From Cherax quadricarinatus (Eukaryota > Arthropoda > Malacostraca > Decapoda > Parastacidae), in the NCBI RefSeq assembly GCF_038502225.1, contig NC_091312.1, forward strand, positions 36,088,832 through 36,152,831: a stretch of 64,000 nt of DNA. The letters are read 5' to 3'. Below are positions 40,772-51,969 of this stretch, one piece after another. The notes under the pieces are model-generated. The model did not search any database, was not told the origin of the DNA, and worked only from the letters and a program-made list of their open reading frames with translations. How positions within the stretch are numbered: the first letter of the stretch is position 1; the number at the start of each line of letters is the position of its first letter. A program made the translations under genes and the position numbers.

Positions 40772-41012
40772 AATAAGAAAACCGTCTGAAAGTGAGTGGA
40801 TGTAGTGCGAATGATAAGAAAAAGATGATTGTGGATGTTATGAATGAAAAGAAGCTGGATGTCCTGGCTCTAAGTGAAACAAAGCTGAAGGGGGTAGGAG
40901 AGTTTCAGTGGTGAGAAATAAATGGGATTAGGTCAGGGGTTTCTAATAGAGTTAGATCTAAGGAAGGAGTAGCAATAATGTTGAAGGATTAGTTATTGCA
41001 GGAAAACAGGGA

Positions 41013-42200
41013 TTTTTTTTTTTTTTTAACAAGTCGGCCGTCTCCCACTGAGGCAGAGTGACACAAAAAGAAAGGAAATCCCCAAAAAGAAAATACCTTC
41101 ATCATTTAACACTTTCACCTCACTCACACATAATCACTGTTTTTGCAGAGGTGCTCAGAAACGCAACAGTTTAGAAGCATATACATATAAAGATACACGA
41201 CATATCCCTCCAAACTGCTAATATCCCAAACCCCTCCTTTAGAGTGCAGGCATTGTATTTCCCATTTCCAGGACTCAAGTCCGGCTATATAAAAATAACC
41301 GGTTTCCCTGAATCCCTTCACTAAATATTACCCTGCTCACACTCCAACAGATCGTCAGGTCCCAAATACCATTCGTCTCCATTCACTCCTATCGAACACG
41401 CTCATGCACGTCTGCTGGAAGTCCAAGCCCCTTCCTTCTAACCTTTTCGAGGATGACCCCTACCCCGCCTTCCTTCCCCTACAGATTCATACACTCTCCA
41501 TGTCATTCTACTTTGATCCATTCTCTGTAAATGACCAAACCACTTCAACAACCCCTCTTCAGCCCTCTGACTAATACTTTTATTAACTCCACACCTTCTC
41601 CTAATTTCCACACTCCGAATTTTCTGCATAATATTTACACCACACATTGCTCTTAGACAGGACATCTCCACTGCCTCCAACCGCCTCCTCGCTGCTGCAT
41701 TCACAACCCAAGCTTCACACCCATATAAGAGTGTTGGTACTACTATACTTTCATACATTCCTTTCTTTGCCTCCATAGATAACGTTTTTTGACTCCACAT
41801 ATACCTCAACGCACCACTCACCTTTTTTCCTTCATCAATTCTATGATTAACCTCACCCTTCATAAATTCATCCGCCGACACGTCATCTCCCAAGTATCTG
41901 AAAACATTCACTTCTTCCATATTCCTCCTCCCCAATTTGATATCCAATTTTTCTTTATCTAAATCATTTGATACTCTCATCACCTTACTCTTTTCTATGT
42001 TCACTTTCAACTTTCTACCTTTACACACACTCCCAGACTCATCCACTAACCTTTGCAATTTTTCTTTAGAATCTCCCGTAAGCACAGTATCATCAGCAAA
42101 AAGTAAATGTGTCAATTCCCATTTTGTATTTGATTGCCCATAATTTAATCCCACCCCTCTCCCGAACACCCTAGCATTTACTTCTTTTACAACCCCATCT
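41013..42200 (-). pseudogene. RTE-type LINE, second subfamily, RT C-terminal half
   Basis: Minus-strand LINE end with an A-tail at 41027-41013. The frame 41438-42169 reads LTHLLFADDTVLTGDSKEKL (palm C), RYLGDDVSADEFMKGEVNHR, TLLYGCEAWVVNAAARRRLE and LLKWFGHLQRMDQSRMTWRV; then a frameshift and the 3' UTR with ATATCCCTCCAAACTGC and the tail. It diverges from the 54672-58053 subfamily in protein and 3' UTR. It is truncated at 42200, where a SINE-like copy abuts. Confidence 0.88.
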
Positions 42201-42470
42201 TTCTTTCAACACACCGGCCGTATCCCACCGAGGCGGGGTGGCCCAAAAGGAAAAACGAAAGTTTCTCCTTTTACATTTAGTAATATATACAGGAGAAGGG
42301 GTTACTAGCCCCTTGCTCCCGGCATTTTAGTCGCCTCTTACAACACGCATGGCTTATGGAGGAAGAATTCTGTTCCACTTCCCCATGGAGGTAAGAGGAA
42401 ATAAACAAGAACAAGAACTAGAAAGAAAATAGAAGAAAACTCAAAGGGGTGTGTATATATATGCTTGTAC
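42201..42470 (-). repeat. 5'-truncated SINE-like copy
   Basis: From the TTTCTTTCAACACACCGGCC tail through the standard body to the complement of GTACAAGCATATATATAC, where the leader head is missing. Confidence 0.82.
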
Positions 42471-42480
42471 AAGAACTATT

Positions 42481-42703
42481 TGGGATATTGGCAGTTTGGA
42501 GGGATATGTTGTGTATCTTTATATGTGTATGCTTCTAGACTGTTGTATTCTGAGCACGTCTGCAAAAACAGTGATAATGTGCGAGTGTGGTGAAAGTGTT
42601 GAATGATGATGAAAGTATTTTCTTTTTGGGGATTTTCTTTCTTTTTTGGGTCACCCTGCCTCGGTGGGAGACGGCCGACTTGTTGAAAAAAAAAAAAAAA
42701 AAA
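42481..42703 (+). mobile_element. RTE second-subfamily 3' end inserted in a SINE-like copy
   Basis: AAGAACTATT at 42471-42480 and 42704-42713 flank it. It contains TGGGATATTGGCAGTTTGGA, the GTGTATGCTTCTAGACTG segment, GGGTCACCCTGCCTCGGTGG, GAGACGGCCGACTTGTTG and an A-run. It is the cleanest reference for this 3' end. Confidence 0.85.
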
Positions 42704-42955
42704 AAGAACTATTAAGATAAAATCAAAGAAAACTCAGATGAGTGTGTATAAATAAACGTGTACATGTATGTGTAGTGTGATCTGAGTGTAAGTAGAAAGT
42801 AGCAAGACATACCTGTAATCTTGCATATTTATGAAACAGACAAAAAAACACCAGCAATCCTACCATCATGTAAAACAATTACAGGCTTTTGTTTTACATT
42901 CACTTGGCAGGACGGTAGTACCTCCCTGGGTGGTTGCTGTCTACCAACCTACAAA
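42704..42955 (-). repeat. Older-subtype SINE-like/leader copy
   Basis: Complement of the family head and mid-body, of the variant seen at 40336-40450 (TTAAGATAAAATCAAAGAAA, ACTCAGATGAGTGTGTATAA), ending at the complement of GTAGGTTGGTAGACAGCAAC. Confidence 0.78.
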
Positions 42956-43573
42956 TGTTCTTCTTAAATGTATCTTAATTATTTGTTCTCTGCCTTCGGG
43001 GAAAACAGCTGATGTATTAATTTTTTTTATCTGCTTCTTGAGATGATTACAGAGAAGAATTGTGGGAGAGTACTGTTTTAATGTAGTTTTCTGGAGTGTC
43101 TGGTATGCTGCTTGGAGGTCGAAGACAAACGGCATTAGACTAGTACCATTTATTTGGAGAATGGGTTACACAGGCAAACGGAATGAGGGCTGCCAAACCA
43201 GTCCAGAGCGCCTACCTGACCTTCTGTCATCACCTTCATGGTAGGACCGTGTAGATCTGCTTCTGTGCCTGATATCTGGTGAGAACTTTAGGAACTAGGC
43301 CTATACCAGTAACTGTCTCTAGTGGACAGTATGTGGAACAAGTGTGTAGACCTACTGTCTACATAATTCATGGAAATTGACCACTCTAGGCATCTATCTG
43401 TGTGGAGTATCACCACTCTCCTAAACTGTGCTGTATACTCATTTCTAGCATACACGTTGCAAAACATTTTGAATGCCCTTTTTTGGGCACTGAAGTAATA
43501 TTTAAAGGTATAAAGATAACTAGAAAATTAGTCCTTAGCACTTATAAGGTAAAAATTGGTAGTATGTACTGTA
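42956..43573. other. Intron 4 sequence, nothing recognised
   Basis: GC-richer patch at 43090-43330 without a recognisable ORF or repeat end. Confidence 0.4.
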
Positions 43574-43575
43574 TA

Positions 43576-43895
43576 CAGCCTCTCCTCATTTAACGTTGGA
43601 GTTCCATTCCTAAGACCACATTGGTAAATGAATTTATCGCTAAGTGAGGAGCATACTATAATAGTAGTGGGTTTGTGTCAACCATCTTCGATATTGTTTA
43701 ATGTCACCTTTGCACCATTTATAATATTTCTGGTATTTTTTAAATGTTTATACAATAGTGTACTGTATATTGTAATAAACAGAATAGAGGAAATCAGCTC
43801 TAATATACATTATTTAGGTATGTATACTGGTCAGAGAGCCCATTGCAAGTCTGAGTCGTCTGTGAACGAGTATGTTGCAAAGTGAGGAGAGGCTG
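43576..43895. mobile_element. Family E TA-MITE, intact, 320 bp
   Basis: TA at 43574-43575 and 43896-43897. Ends CAGCCTCTCCTCATTTAACG and the complement (AAGTGAGGAGAGGCTG). Non-coding. It provides the uninterrupted form of the copy split at 29691/34664. Confidence 0.85.
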
Positions 43896-44109
43896 TATTA
43901 TGTTTGTAATTGTTGCTTAAAATTTTGAAAATCTTGTATAATTTCAGTGAAAAACTTTTTCATCCAAATGATACTTTAGGGGAGAGCCAGAAACCTGCTG
44001 TTATGCTAAACAACATTTTAATTCTTAACAGAATATCCTGAAAATGTATTGATCATAGTAAATTGAAGCTGGTTTGAATAAGGTAAATATCACTGCATTA
44101 ATGGCATAC

Positions 44110-44370
44110 AATACTGACAAGGTGATAAATAAGACACGTCCAACACCTGGGTATCTTTATTGACAAGATGTTCCATCTTTACACAGATAACCCACACATA
44201 CCAGAAAGAAACTTATGATGCCATTTAGGTCCTCCTTGGACCATTAACTAGTGTGACTAGTTAATGGTCCAAGTCAGACTGAAACGTCGTTACAGGTTTC
44301 CTTCTAATGTTTGTGAGTTATTTTTGCATTGTTCCACTCAGAATATTGTGCCTTTTTTTTATTCTTCATT
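44110..44370. mobile_element. Fold-back Penelope-like fragment
   Basis: Arms 44187-44252 and 44255-44324 are imperfect inverted repeats of ~66 bp: ATAACCCACACATACCAGAA on the left; on the right GGTCC-AAGTC-AGACT-GAAACGTCG and GTTTGTGAGTTAT. It is the same family as 4166-4640 but more diverged. A second Penelope-type end (ACACGTCCAACACCTGGGTA, TCTTTATTGACAAGATGTTC) precedes it. Confidence 0.7.
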
Positions 44371-44412
44371 TCACCTTTGCAGCTGGATTTTTCTATCATA
44401 ACTCAAAGGCAT

Positions 44413-44540
44413 TTATTATACTGGAGGCAGTGGAAGTGGAGCAGTAATTTTATGGTGTTGAGTTACTTATTTTGTCAAGACTGAGGGACTCAACACCTTA
44501 AATTACCTCTCCACTTATTCCACTGCCTCCACTATAATAA
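44413..44540. repeat. Inverted repeat, ~50-bp arms
   Basis: Left arm 44413-44463 (TACTGGAGGCAGTGGAAGTG) and right arm 44488-44540 (its imperfect complement) around a 24-nt loop that contains GACTGAGGGACTCAACACC. The layout resembles the other fold-backs here, but no flanking duplication was found. Confidence 0.65.
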
Positions 44541-45524
44541 TTGTACAAACAAAACATCTTGTCAATAATAATATGGAAGTGTTTCACATGTCTTCATCAT
44601 AGAGGTAACTATCATTGGAAAGGAAAAGTTTACTGTGTGTGTAGGCTGTTTTTCATTTTGCCACTCGTACAGCTACATGATATTTATTTTTATATCATCA
44701 TCATTAGGCTAGTGTTGGGAGTAAAATTAGTACATCCTACTTGTACATAGAAATTAGTTTGGTGGTGGGACTGTAGAAAAAAGCTTTCTAGACATATTTT
44801 GGTGTTGGGAGTAAACAAACTAAATCACACAGCCCTCCCCTCCCTACTTTTTAAGTTTTAGCATCTTTATTAATATTTTTTTGTCCATTGATTTCCATAC
44901 CATGAGTTTACTTCATGTTTTGTTTCTTGAAATTTTATTAAGAGTAGATTATAATGTCATTCATGAAATAAACTAAATTAATTAGTGTATAGTTACAGTA
45001 GGAGATAATTATGTAAATTTTGTGTTTGCTCTTATTATTCAAATATTAAAATGTGTTTAAGTGTGGAATTAAATTCATTAATTAAAATGCTCTGAGATAT
45101 GGACTAAATGAGATATTACCATTATCTCATTATAAATCACTAAGACTTCACTCATTTACATTTTTGGGGAGTAAGTGTCGAAGAATCCTTCTTCCATAAG
45201 CCATGCGTGCGTGTTGTATGAGGTAATTAAAATGCAAGGAGCAAGGGTCTAGTGACTCTTCCTCCTGTATAAATTACTAAATATAAAATGAATTCATTTG
45301 CATATGTAATTTAATTAGTATGTTTTAAAGGGAAGGAGCTTATAGCTTTTTATAAAAAATACAAAATCAATCTCTTCACTTTTCAGTAATGTTCTTTCAG
45401 AAGGCAGAAAATAAATTTTAAATTATATACTATATATTAACCTCTTACAGTAGACTCTCGCATATCCCATGGGTTACATTCCTGAAATTGGCTTTTTTCA
45501 TAATGTATGATAGTAAAAATAGCT
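44541..45524. other. Intron 4 sequence with one SINE-body remnant
   Basis: 45160-45285 carries worn family body sequence (GAATCCTTCTTCCATAAGCC, TAATTAAAATGCAAGGAGCA, CTCCTGTATAAATTACTAAA). The rest is unassigned. Confidence 0.5.
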
Positions 45525-45870
45525 TTTTTTTTTCTTTTTTTCAACACGTCAGCATTTCCCACCAAGGCAGGGTGATGCTCCCCCCCCCCCAAAAAAAAAA
45601 AAAAATAATAATAACTTTCGCCATCATTCACACAAAATCAGTCTTTACAGAGGCGTCCAGATATGACAGTTCAGATGTCACTCCAAACAGCCAATATCCC
45701 AAACCCCTCCTTTAAAGTGCAGGCATTTTACTTCCCACCTCCAGGACTTAAGTCTGACTAATCATTTTCCCTGAATCCCTTCACAAAATATTATCCTGCC
45801 ACTCCCACAGCTCATCAGGTCCCATAAACTATTTGTCTCCATTCATTCCTATCTAACACTCTCACACATG
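45525..45870 (-). mobile_element. RTE-type LINE 3' end fragment
   Basis: Minus strand: tail (complement of CACCCTGCCTTGGTGGGAAA), C/A-runs at 45580-45606, then 3' UTR (TCCAAACAGCCAATATCCCA, CAGGACTTAAGTCTGACTA, CACAGCTCATCAGGTCCCAT) into the last codons of the C-terminal domain. Confidence 0.75.
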
Positions 45871-46009
45871 CCGTTTTGAAATTACATACATAGCATTGTA
45901 GTTGTCATTGCCTGTTGGCTCATACAACCTATCTCGTTTACATATTTATTAAGCCACTTTTTAAAGCTAACTCCTTAGATCACGGCTAAGTCACAAATGG
46001 AATATATCG

Positions 46010-46186
46010 GTATTATACCTTTGATATAATGATACTAACAGCTTGGGTAAATTTAAAAATAAGTTTGACAAGTATATGAGTGAGATAGGTTGCATTTGAG
46101 AACAACATGCCTTGCATGGGCCAGTAAGCCTACTGTAATGTTCCTCATATGGAAAATTTTATTCAGATCATTAACTCAGAGGGCTA
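46010..46186 (+). pseudogene. LINE C-terminal remnant
   Basis: One frame reads NLGKFKNKFDKYMSEIG, followed by a stop and sequence matching a typical xxGLxxPVSLLQ end (HALHGPVSLL). This is the C-terminal motif of a CR1/Jockey-like LINE. Short and degraded. Confidence 0.5.
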
Positions 46187-46190
46187 TTAA

Positions 46191-47245
46191 CCCCTTGACT
46201 GTCACAACCCCCAATCCTGAGGTGTCTCCTGGTGTCGCAAAATTTAAAAAAAAATATATTTTTTCTTATGAAATGATAGAGAATCTTTTCCCGATGGTAA
46301 TGACACCAAAACAACTAAATTTGATGGAAAACTGACGGAAATACGCTCTCGTGAAGTTAGCAACCTCGGCGATATTTACAAATCGGCGATTTTGCCCACT
46401 TTGTGCCCTATTTTCGGCTAATTCCATTGTTCCAGTCGACCAAACTCATAGCTATTTCTTTAGAACTCCATCTTTTCTATTGAGTACAAGAAACTGCCCA
46501 TTTACTGATTTCAACTACCTAATAACGTGGTGAGAAATTTGCAATTTGGTCAATTTCACGAAAATTAAAAAATATGACAATTTCAAAATAAGGTCCAGAA
46601 TGAACAATGCAGACATTCCTGGCTCTAAAATAGCATTTTCTTTGTTCATCAGTTACGTCTCCAGGCCCCTCTGATATTACTCTTGCTTTCTATTTTGAAT
46701 TTTTATTCAAATAAAAAATAGAAGATTAACTGTTATGCAGACTACTGCAATAATTGTACAAATAATGTCAACCCATTCATGATTGTATATTAGAATGGCT
46801 AGATGGACATTTATTGGAAAATGACATCAGTTGTTTACTTTTGAACATAGGCAAAAATCAAACATTTCCCCTACTTCAAGCTCGATTTCCAGGTTCTTTT
46901 CATTGTAAAACCAATCAAAATCACCTCTATTTCTATAATATGTTTTCCATTCTATCAAACGAGACCAAGAAAACGAGAATACAACCATAAATACTACGAA
47001 AATAGACCACAAAGTCAGCATTTTAATTAAAAAAAATGATTGGAATTTTTTTTTTTTCTCATTATGCACTGTGTGCTCCAGGATTTTTTTTATATGGTGC
47101 ACACTCACCACAATGATCCATTCTCTCACATGTGGGCCTACCAGCTTTTTCCTGCTTGATTTGAAGCTGCTAGAATTTGTGAGTATATATACGTCGAACA
47201 CGGTGGCTTGTAAGACGTATATATACAACCGAAACAGTCAAAGGG
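46191..47245 (+). mobile_element. Family A TTAA element, 1055 bp
   Basis: TTAA at 46187-46190 and 47246-47249. Ends CCCCTTGACTGTCACAA and GAAACAGTCAAAGGG. Collinear with 35738-36809 and close to it in sequence. The subterminal repeat is GAGTATATATACGTCG ... GTAAGACGTATATATAC. Confidence 0.88.
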
Positions 47246-47311
47246 TTAATTTAGGATAACCCAACAAAGTTGCCATTAGACTGTCAGGTTTATTTCCATA
47301 GGGTCCTTTAA

Positions 47312-47516
47312 CCCTTAAACTGACCAAACATAGATCTACGTTTTTTCAACATTTGAAAGTATGCAAAAAACGTAGATCTTTTTTTTTTACATTTGAAAGC
47401 GTTTAAAAAACTTTGATCCACTTTTTTTTTATATTTGAAAATATGTAAGAAAATGTAGATCTACTTTTGGAGCACTATGCATGTGAATGTAGATCTATGT
47501 TTGGACAGTTTAAGGG
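47312..47516. mobile_element. Family B TTAA MITE, 205 bp
   Basis: TTAA at 47308-47311 and 47517-47520. Ends CCCTTAAACTGACCAAAC and the complement (GTTTGGACAGTTTAAGGG). Internal GTAGATCTACG-type repeats occur every ~60 bp. Confidence 0.9.
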
Positions 47517-47520
47517 TTAA

Positions 47521-47645
47521 TCCTCTTCCCCAGAATGCAACCCACAACTGTAGGCTAACACCCAGGTACCTACTTATGGCTAGGTGAACAGGGGCAACAG
47601 GTATGAGGAAACATGTCCCTCACTTGTACTAGTCAGGCATAAAGG
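47521..47645 (-). repeat. SINE-like fragment of a different family
   Basis: CAACCCACAACTGTAGGCTA, ACACCCAGGTACCTACTTAT and GGCTAGGTGAACAGGGGCAA resemble a widespread arthropod tRNA-type SINE. No partner copy in the window, so the strand and class are tentative. Confidence 0.4.
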
Positions 47646-47867
47646 AGCTCAGATAACAATAAGTAATATATCTTTAACAAATTGTACCAAACATATAGGA
47701 ACTCACCACATCTATACCAAATATATACTAGACAAGCATTTGAGAAAGTAATAACTAGGAAAAATGCCGTATTACTGTAATAAAATGGTGTGCGAGTTTG
47801 TTGCTATTGCTGGTGGTGTGTATAGCTAATAAACTTGCATTGTATTGTACCAGATTTATAAATAACA

Positions 47868-47973
47868 AAAAGGCACAATACCGTGACTGGAACGACACAC
47901 AAATAACCCGCACATAAAAGACAGAAGCTTGCTTCGGTCCGTGGACCATTCACACTAACAGAGGAGGAGCACT
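47868..47973 (-). mobile_element. Penelope-like terminal fragment
   Basis: AAAGGCACAATACCGTGACT, then ACACAAATAACCCGCACATA and AAAGACAGAAGCTTGCTTCG match the outer arm of the fold-back at 4166-4640. The hammerhead-like core is disrupted (GGTCCGTGGACC with GAAACG missing). Confidence 0.7.
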
Positions 47974-48017
47974 TTCCTTTGCCATAGAAATCCCTAAACA
48001 AATATTTTCATCTCGGA

Positions 48018-48020
<3 letters not shown>

Positions 48021-48051
<31 letters not shown>
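48021..48051. repeat. Homopolymer T run
   Basis: About 31 uninterrupted T. Confidence 0.9.
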
Positions 48052-48058
<7 letters not shown>

Positions 48059-48739
48059 ATGGAATGAACACTCAATCAAATTTGCGAAGGGGTAATCTGT
48101 GAAATATAATCTCAGTAGTGTTATGGTAAAAATGCAATATTTAGAAGTATGATATGAGAGTGAGTCTACTGTAAAACTTTCCTACATTTGAGTTTCACTT
48201 TGTCAACTCTTGCTGTAGGGCAATTGGTGGTCTGTGCTATTATTCCTTTAGTAAATATTGCTTTCTATAAAATCTGTACTATTTACATCGCCTTTTCACT
48301 TCTAAAGGAATGCTTACCAAGATAATCGTAATTCTTACTATGTGTTCTTGTTTTTAGTGCGAGGATATAATGCTGCATAGAAATTCTGTGGAGGTTCGCT
48401 CCCTAAGGATGGAAATTTCTGAGAAGGAACAACGCATCAAAAATATATTTATGATTTTTATTTCAGCTGAGTGCGGAATTGCTAGAAGCATATCCCTTTG
48501 TTGTCTAGAAATGTAAACAAAAGTAGAAAATTTTCAGAATAAGTGCATCAGTTTGGCACTGCACAGTATTAAAGAAAATAGTATGTGTCCAGATGTTTTT
48601 TTATGTCTTATTGAAGAATCTTAATCTGAAAGAACTGTTTATGAACCTTGCTGTATCCACATGTAAGTGGTAGATAATGTTAAAAGTGATACATATACAG
48701 TGACTCAGATAATGTTTATATATTCCAAGATGCAGTAGC

Positions 48740-48885
48740 AATCTTCTTTCAACAAACCGACTGTATCCCACCGAGGCACGGTGTCCCAAAAAGAAAAACA
48801 AATGTTTCTTTTTTTAAATTTGGTAATATATACAGGAGAAGGGGTTACTAGCTCCTTGCTTGCATTTTAGTTGCTTACGCAGTAG
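48740..48885 (-). repeat. Truncated SINE-like copy
   Basis: Minus strand: CTTTCAACAAACCGACTGTA tail, TTTGGTAATATATACAGGAG, GGGGTTACTAGCTCCTTGCT, stopping in the GCATTTTAGT motif. Confidence 0.75.
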
Positions 48886-48904
48886 AAATATTTGGAATTA
48901 AAGT

Positions 48905-49061
48905 GGAGGATAAGATATGGTAATTATCTTAGTATATAAGTCGTGGTCAGTAAAAGCAAAAGGATTTACAAAACAGATAAGGAAGGTAGATAACTACCTT
49001 GAAAGCCTTGAAAATTCTAAACCAGGTATTATCCTCCTCGGAGATTCTAACATTCCAGATG
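48905..49061 (+). pseudogene. LINE endonuclease fragment, interrupted by a family A element
   Basis: Frame from 48917 reads VYKSWSVKAKGFTKQIRKVD then NYLESLENSKPGIILLGDSN and IPDV. The GIILLGDxNxPD motif is the APE-endonuclease GDFN block of CR1/Jockey-like LINEs. The TTAA element at 49066-50128 interrupts it, and the degraded ORF resumes at 50133. Confidence 0.7.
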
Positions 49062-49065
49062 TTAA

Positions 49066-50128
49066 CCCTTTGACTGTTTCAGGCCCCTCTCTGAAACTGT
49101 CATTCTATGTCGCTCAATTTTTTGAAAAAAAAAAAAAAAAATTCTTATGAAATGATAGAGAATCTTTTCCTGATGGTAATGACACCAAAAATTCGAAATT
49201 TGGTCGAAAACTCATGGAATTATGCTCCCGCGAAGTTAACAGTCTCGGCGACATATGCGTATCGGCGATTTTGCCGGCTTTGAGCCCTATTTTCAGCCAA
49301 TTCCATTGTTCCAGTTGACCAAACTCATAGCTATTTCTTTTGAACTCCATTTTATCTATCAGCTGAGTACAAGAAACCTCCCATTTACTAATTTGGACTA
49401 CCCAATATGGTGGTCAGAAATTGGCAATTTGGCCAATTTCACGCAAACTAAAAAAGATGCCAATTTCAAAATAGGGTCCAGAATAAACAAGGTAGACATT
49501 CGTGGCACTAAAATAACATATGCTCTGTTCATTAGTCACATCTCTAGGCCCCTCTTATATTATTATTGCTTTCTATTTTGATTTTTTATTCATACAAAAA
49601 AATACAAAATTTACTGTTATGCAGACTACTGCATTATTGTAAAAATGGTATAAATAATATCAGTGCACTAGTGAAAGAATATTGGACTCCCCAGTTGACG
49701 TGTATTGGACGTGTGGTGTGATTTATTCACTCCTGAACATTGGTAAAAATCGAACATTTCCGCTACTTTGAGCTCAGTTTCAAGGTCGTTTTCATCGTCA
49801 AAGTAATGAAAATCATCTCTATTTCTGTAATATGTTTTCCATTTTATCACCTAAGACCATGAAAACGCGAATACAACGATAAATATTATATGAAAATACA
49901 CCTCAAAGTCTGCGTTTTATTCCAAAAAAACGATCAGAGTTTTTTTTTTCTCATTACGCGATGTGTGCTGCAGGATTTTTTTTATGTGGTGCACACAGAC
50001 CCATTCTCTCGCATGTGGGCCTACCAGCTTTCACCCGCTTGATTTGAAGCCGCTAGAATTATTGAGTATATATACGTCAGAAACATTGGCTCTTAAGACG
50101 TATTTATACGTCGAAAACAGTCAAAGGG
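49066..50128 (+). mobile_element. Family A TTAA element, 1063 bp
   Basis: TTAA at 49062-49065 and 50129-50132. Ends CCCTTTGACTGTTTCAGG and AACAGTCAAAGGG, so it has the best-conserved termini of the family. Inserted in a LINE. No ORF. Confidence 0.92.
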
Positions 50129-50132
50129 TTAA

Positions 50133-51110
50133 ATAGGAGGTGGTAGATAACACCATTATACCAGACATGGTACCTGGAAAAACTAGAGCTAAACAGACAC
50201 CACAAAACTATTGCGGCTATGTGAAAAATTTGCATTTGAACATAAGAGAACTTAACAGAAGGGAAGCAAACAATGTGGAACTAATCAAACATAACTTTCT
50301 CAAATAAAATGTATTCTTATCACAACCTCACAGACCATTATAAATACATACATTAGAGAACCTAAGAAATAACCAACATGGAGTAATTTACAGTAAATTT
50401 AACTTTAACAGCTGGTGAATTGATTGGGACAACATAAACAAGGAAGTAACAGACATCCTTGGAAATAATCTTAAGCATTCTTAAATGTGTTGAAAAGCTA
50501 AAAGAAGGCATTTAAAATATTGTGTTCCAATGAGAAAGTCTTCAAAAAGATTAAATATTTAAAGGTAACACACAAGAATGTACAGAAAAAGAAAAAGGGT
50601 ACTGAATTACTTAGACAAACATGTATCACAATAAACAAAAGATAACCCAAACTGAGAGATTGTTAATATAGAGCAAAAACTGAACCATTCATACCAAATG
50701 CAAGATGTACAAAAGGAACAAAATGTATTCAGGAAATTGAAAAAAAAATAGAACTGGTCCACTATTTAGAGGAGGCTAATACACCACTGTGGAAAAGGAT
50801 GTAAACCCAACTTTGAAAGACCATTATGAATCAGTATCTATTACTGTTACAAACAGAGATCAGAAGCATTGCCAGAGCAAGTGGAGAAATCATATAATGT
50901 ATGGGCCTTGATTTGTTTGCAATTGTATTATTACAATTTTGTGAGTCAAGTGAAGAAGTCTTCAAAAGGAAACTTCATCACTGCCTCCACAGTCAGGTAG
51001 TGATGGCTATGTGGGTCACTAGGCCACCAAGAGTATCAACCTGGTTGAACAGGCAATCAACAGAAGAGCCTGCCCCAGGCTGGTCTGCAACGGTAAAAAA
51101 TGAAATTGCG
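50133..51110 (+). pseudogene. Degraded LINE continuation (CR1/Jockey-like)
   Basis: Several frames carry LINE-like pieces separated by stops: PDMVPGKTRAKQT, NLHLNIRELNRREANNVELI and KVTHKNVQKKKKG-type basic stretches. The 50901-51149 frame (EEVFKRKLHHCLHSQVVMAM) may be a separate repeat. Reading order fits the segment between endonuclease and RT. Confidence 0.5.
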
Positions 51111-51149
51111 GTACTGATCAGTTTTTTTGACACGCTGTTCTTAAGGTGA

Positions 51150-51520
51150 TCTGAAAAAGAGGAAACACATTCACCATCACCTTCAATCACTGTCATGCCA
51201 GAAGCATGCTGACATCATAGTTCAAAAGAACCTCCTAATAGCAATATGCCCACCTATCATTCAGAGTGCAGCACTGTACTTTACACTTTGTGGATTTGAG
51301 CCCATCTAACTAGACTTGTACTTTTTTTCCCTTAGTTATCTTCCACCAAGGCAGAGTGACCTGAAAAAGGAAACGCATTCGTCGTCATTCATTCATTGAG
51401 TCATTATCTTGCCAGAAGTGTATTGCCATCACAATCAGTTTACTACCCTCCTTCCCTGACTGCAGTATCCTCACCCCTCTTTCATAAATTTTACCTTGCT
51501 CACATGCCCCAAGTTGGCCT
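51150..51520 (-). repeat. Two old RTE-type tails
   Basis: Worn minus-strand 3' ends: ACACATTCACCATCACCTTC with CACTGTCATGCCAGAAG, then TTCCACCAAGGCAGAGTGAC with GAAAAAGGAAACG and CTTGCCAGAAGTG. Confidence 0.6.
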
Positions 51521-51884
51521 TTCAGCCAATTCTGTCAATAAATCTCATCTCTTGTTCCAATGGTTAAGTAATTCCAATTCTGTCTATAATAGTTGTTGGT
51601 GGTGAGAAACAGCTGGAAAAGCCCTCATTTCTATCCATTAAGTAGGCCTTTTAGCTTATTTTATCCACTTAAGCTTGACACTTTTGTGCCTACTTTGAAG
51701 CAGTTGCAGTGCCAGATGAATCTCCAATCCATGCTGTTTTCAGAGGAAGTTATGTGTTCTAATTGCATTCACAAGAAATAGCCAGCCAGGCCCTCATTCC
51801 TATCAGTGATGCTACCCCTAAGTCAGCCATTCCTGCTCCAAAATTTTCTAGAAAGGAAACCAACACTCTTATTGACAATTACAG

Positions 51885-51936
51885 CTGTATAGCCCTTGTG
51901 GCTTAGCACTTCTTTTTGATTATAATAATAATAATA
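51885..51936 (+). mobile_element. 52-bp LINE/SINE end with 14-bp target duplication
   Basis: ATTGACAATTACAG occurs at 51871-51884 and 51937-51950. The insert is CTGTATAGCCCTTGTGGCTT, then AGCACTTCTTTTTGATT and (ATA)n. The microsatellite tail and target duplication identify a retroposed 3' end. Confidence 0.85.
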
Positions 51937-51969
51937 ATTGACAATTACAGTTCTTCATACTGCCCTTAA

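Larger units (their letters stand above)
39897..41012 (+). pseudogene. RTE-type LINE 5' part: SINE-like leader running into endonuclease
   Basis: This copy shows the SINE-like leader continuing into LINE coding sequence. The head 39897-40045 (CAACTGCCCAGGGAGGTACT, TGTTTTACATGATGGTAGGA) and the body 40336-40566 (CACTTAGGTCACACTACACA, GTGGGGAAGTGAAATAAGAA, CTAGTAACCCCTTGTCCC) belong to the SINE-like family. After a Penelope fold-back insertion (40579-40771), 40784-41012 reads SECVSG-like sequence, then CSANDKKKMIVDVMNEKKLD and VLALSETKLKGVGEF, the APE endonuclease N-terminus seen also at 57711-57880 (minus). A duplicated segment (40046-40335) splits the leader. Stops and the next LINE insertion at 41013 end it. 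Confidence 0.8.

Noticed and set aside
48358..48516. Coding-looking stretch CEDIMLHRNSVEVRSLRMEI after a good acceptor (TTCTTGTTTTTAG)
   Set aside because: No GT donor follows the coding-like part, and splicing from the exon at 37663 (phase 2) would put it in a frame that stops at once. The neighbouring exons join perfectly without it.
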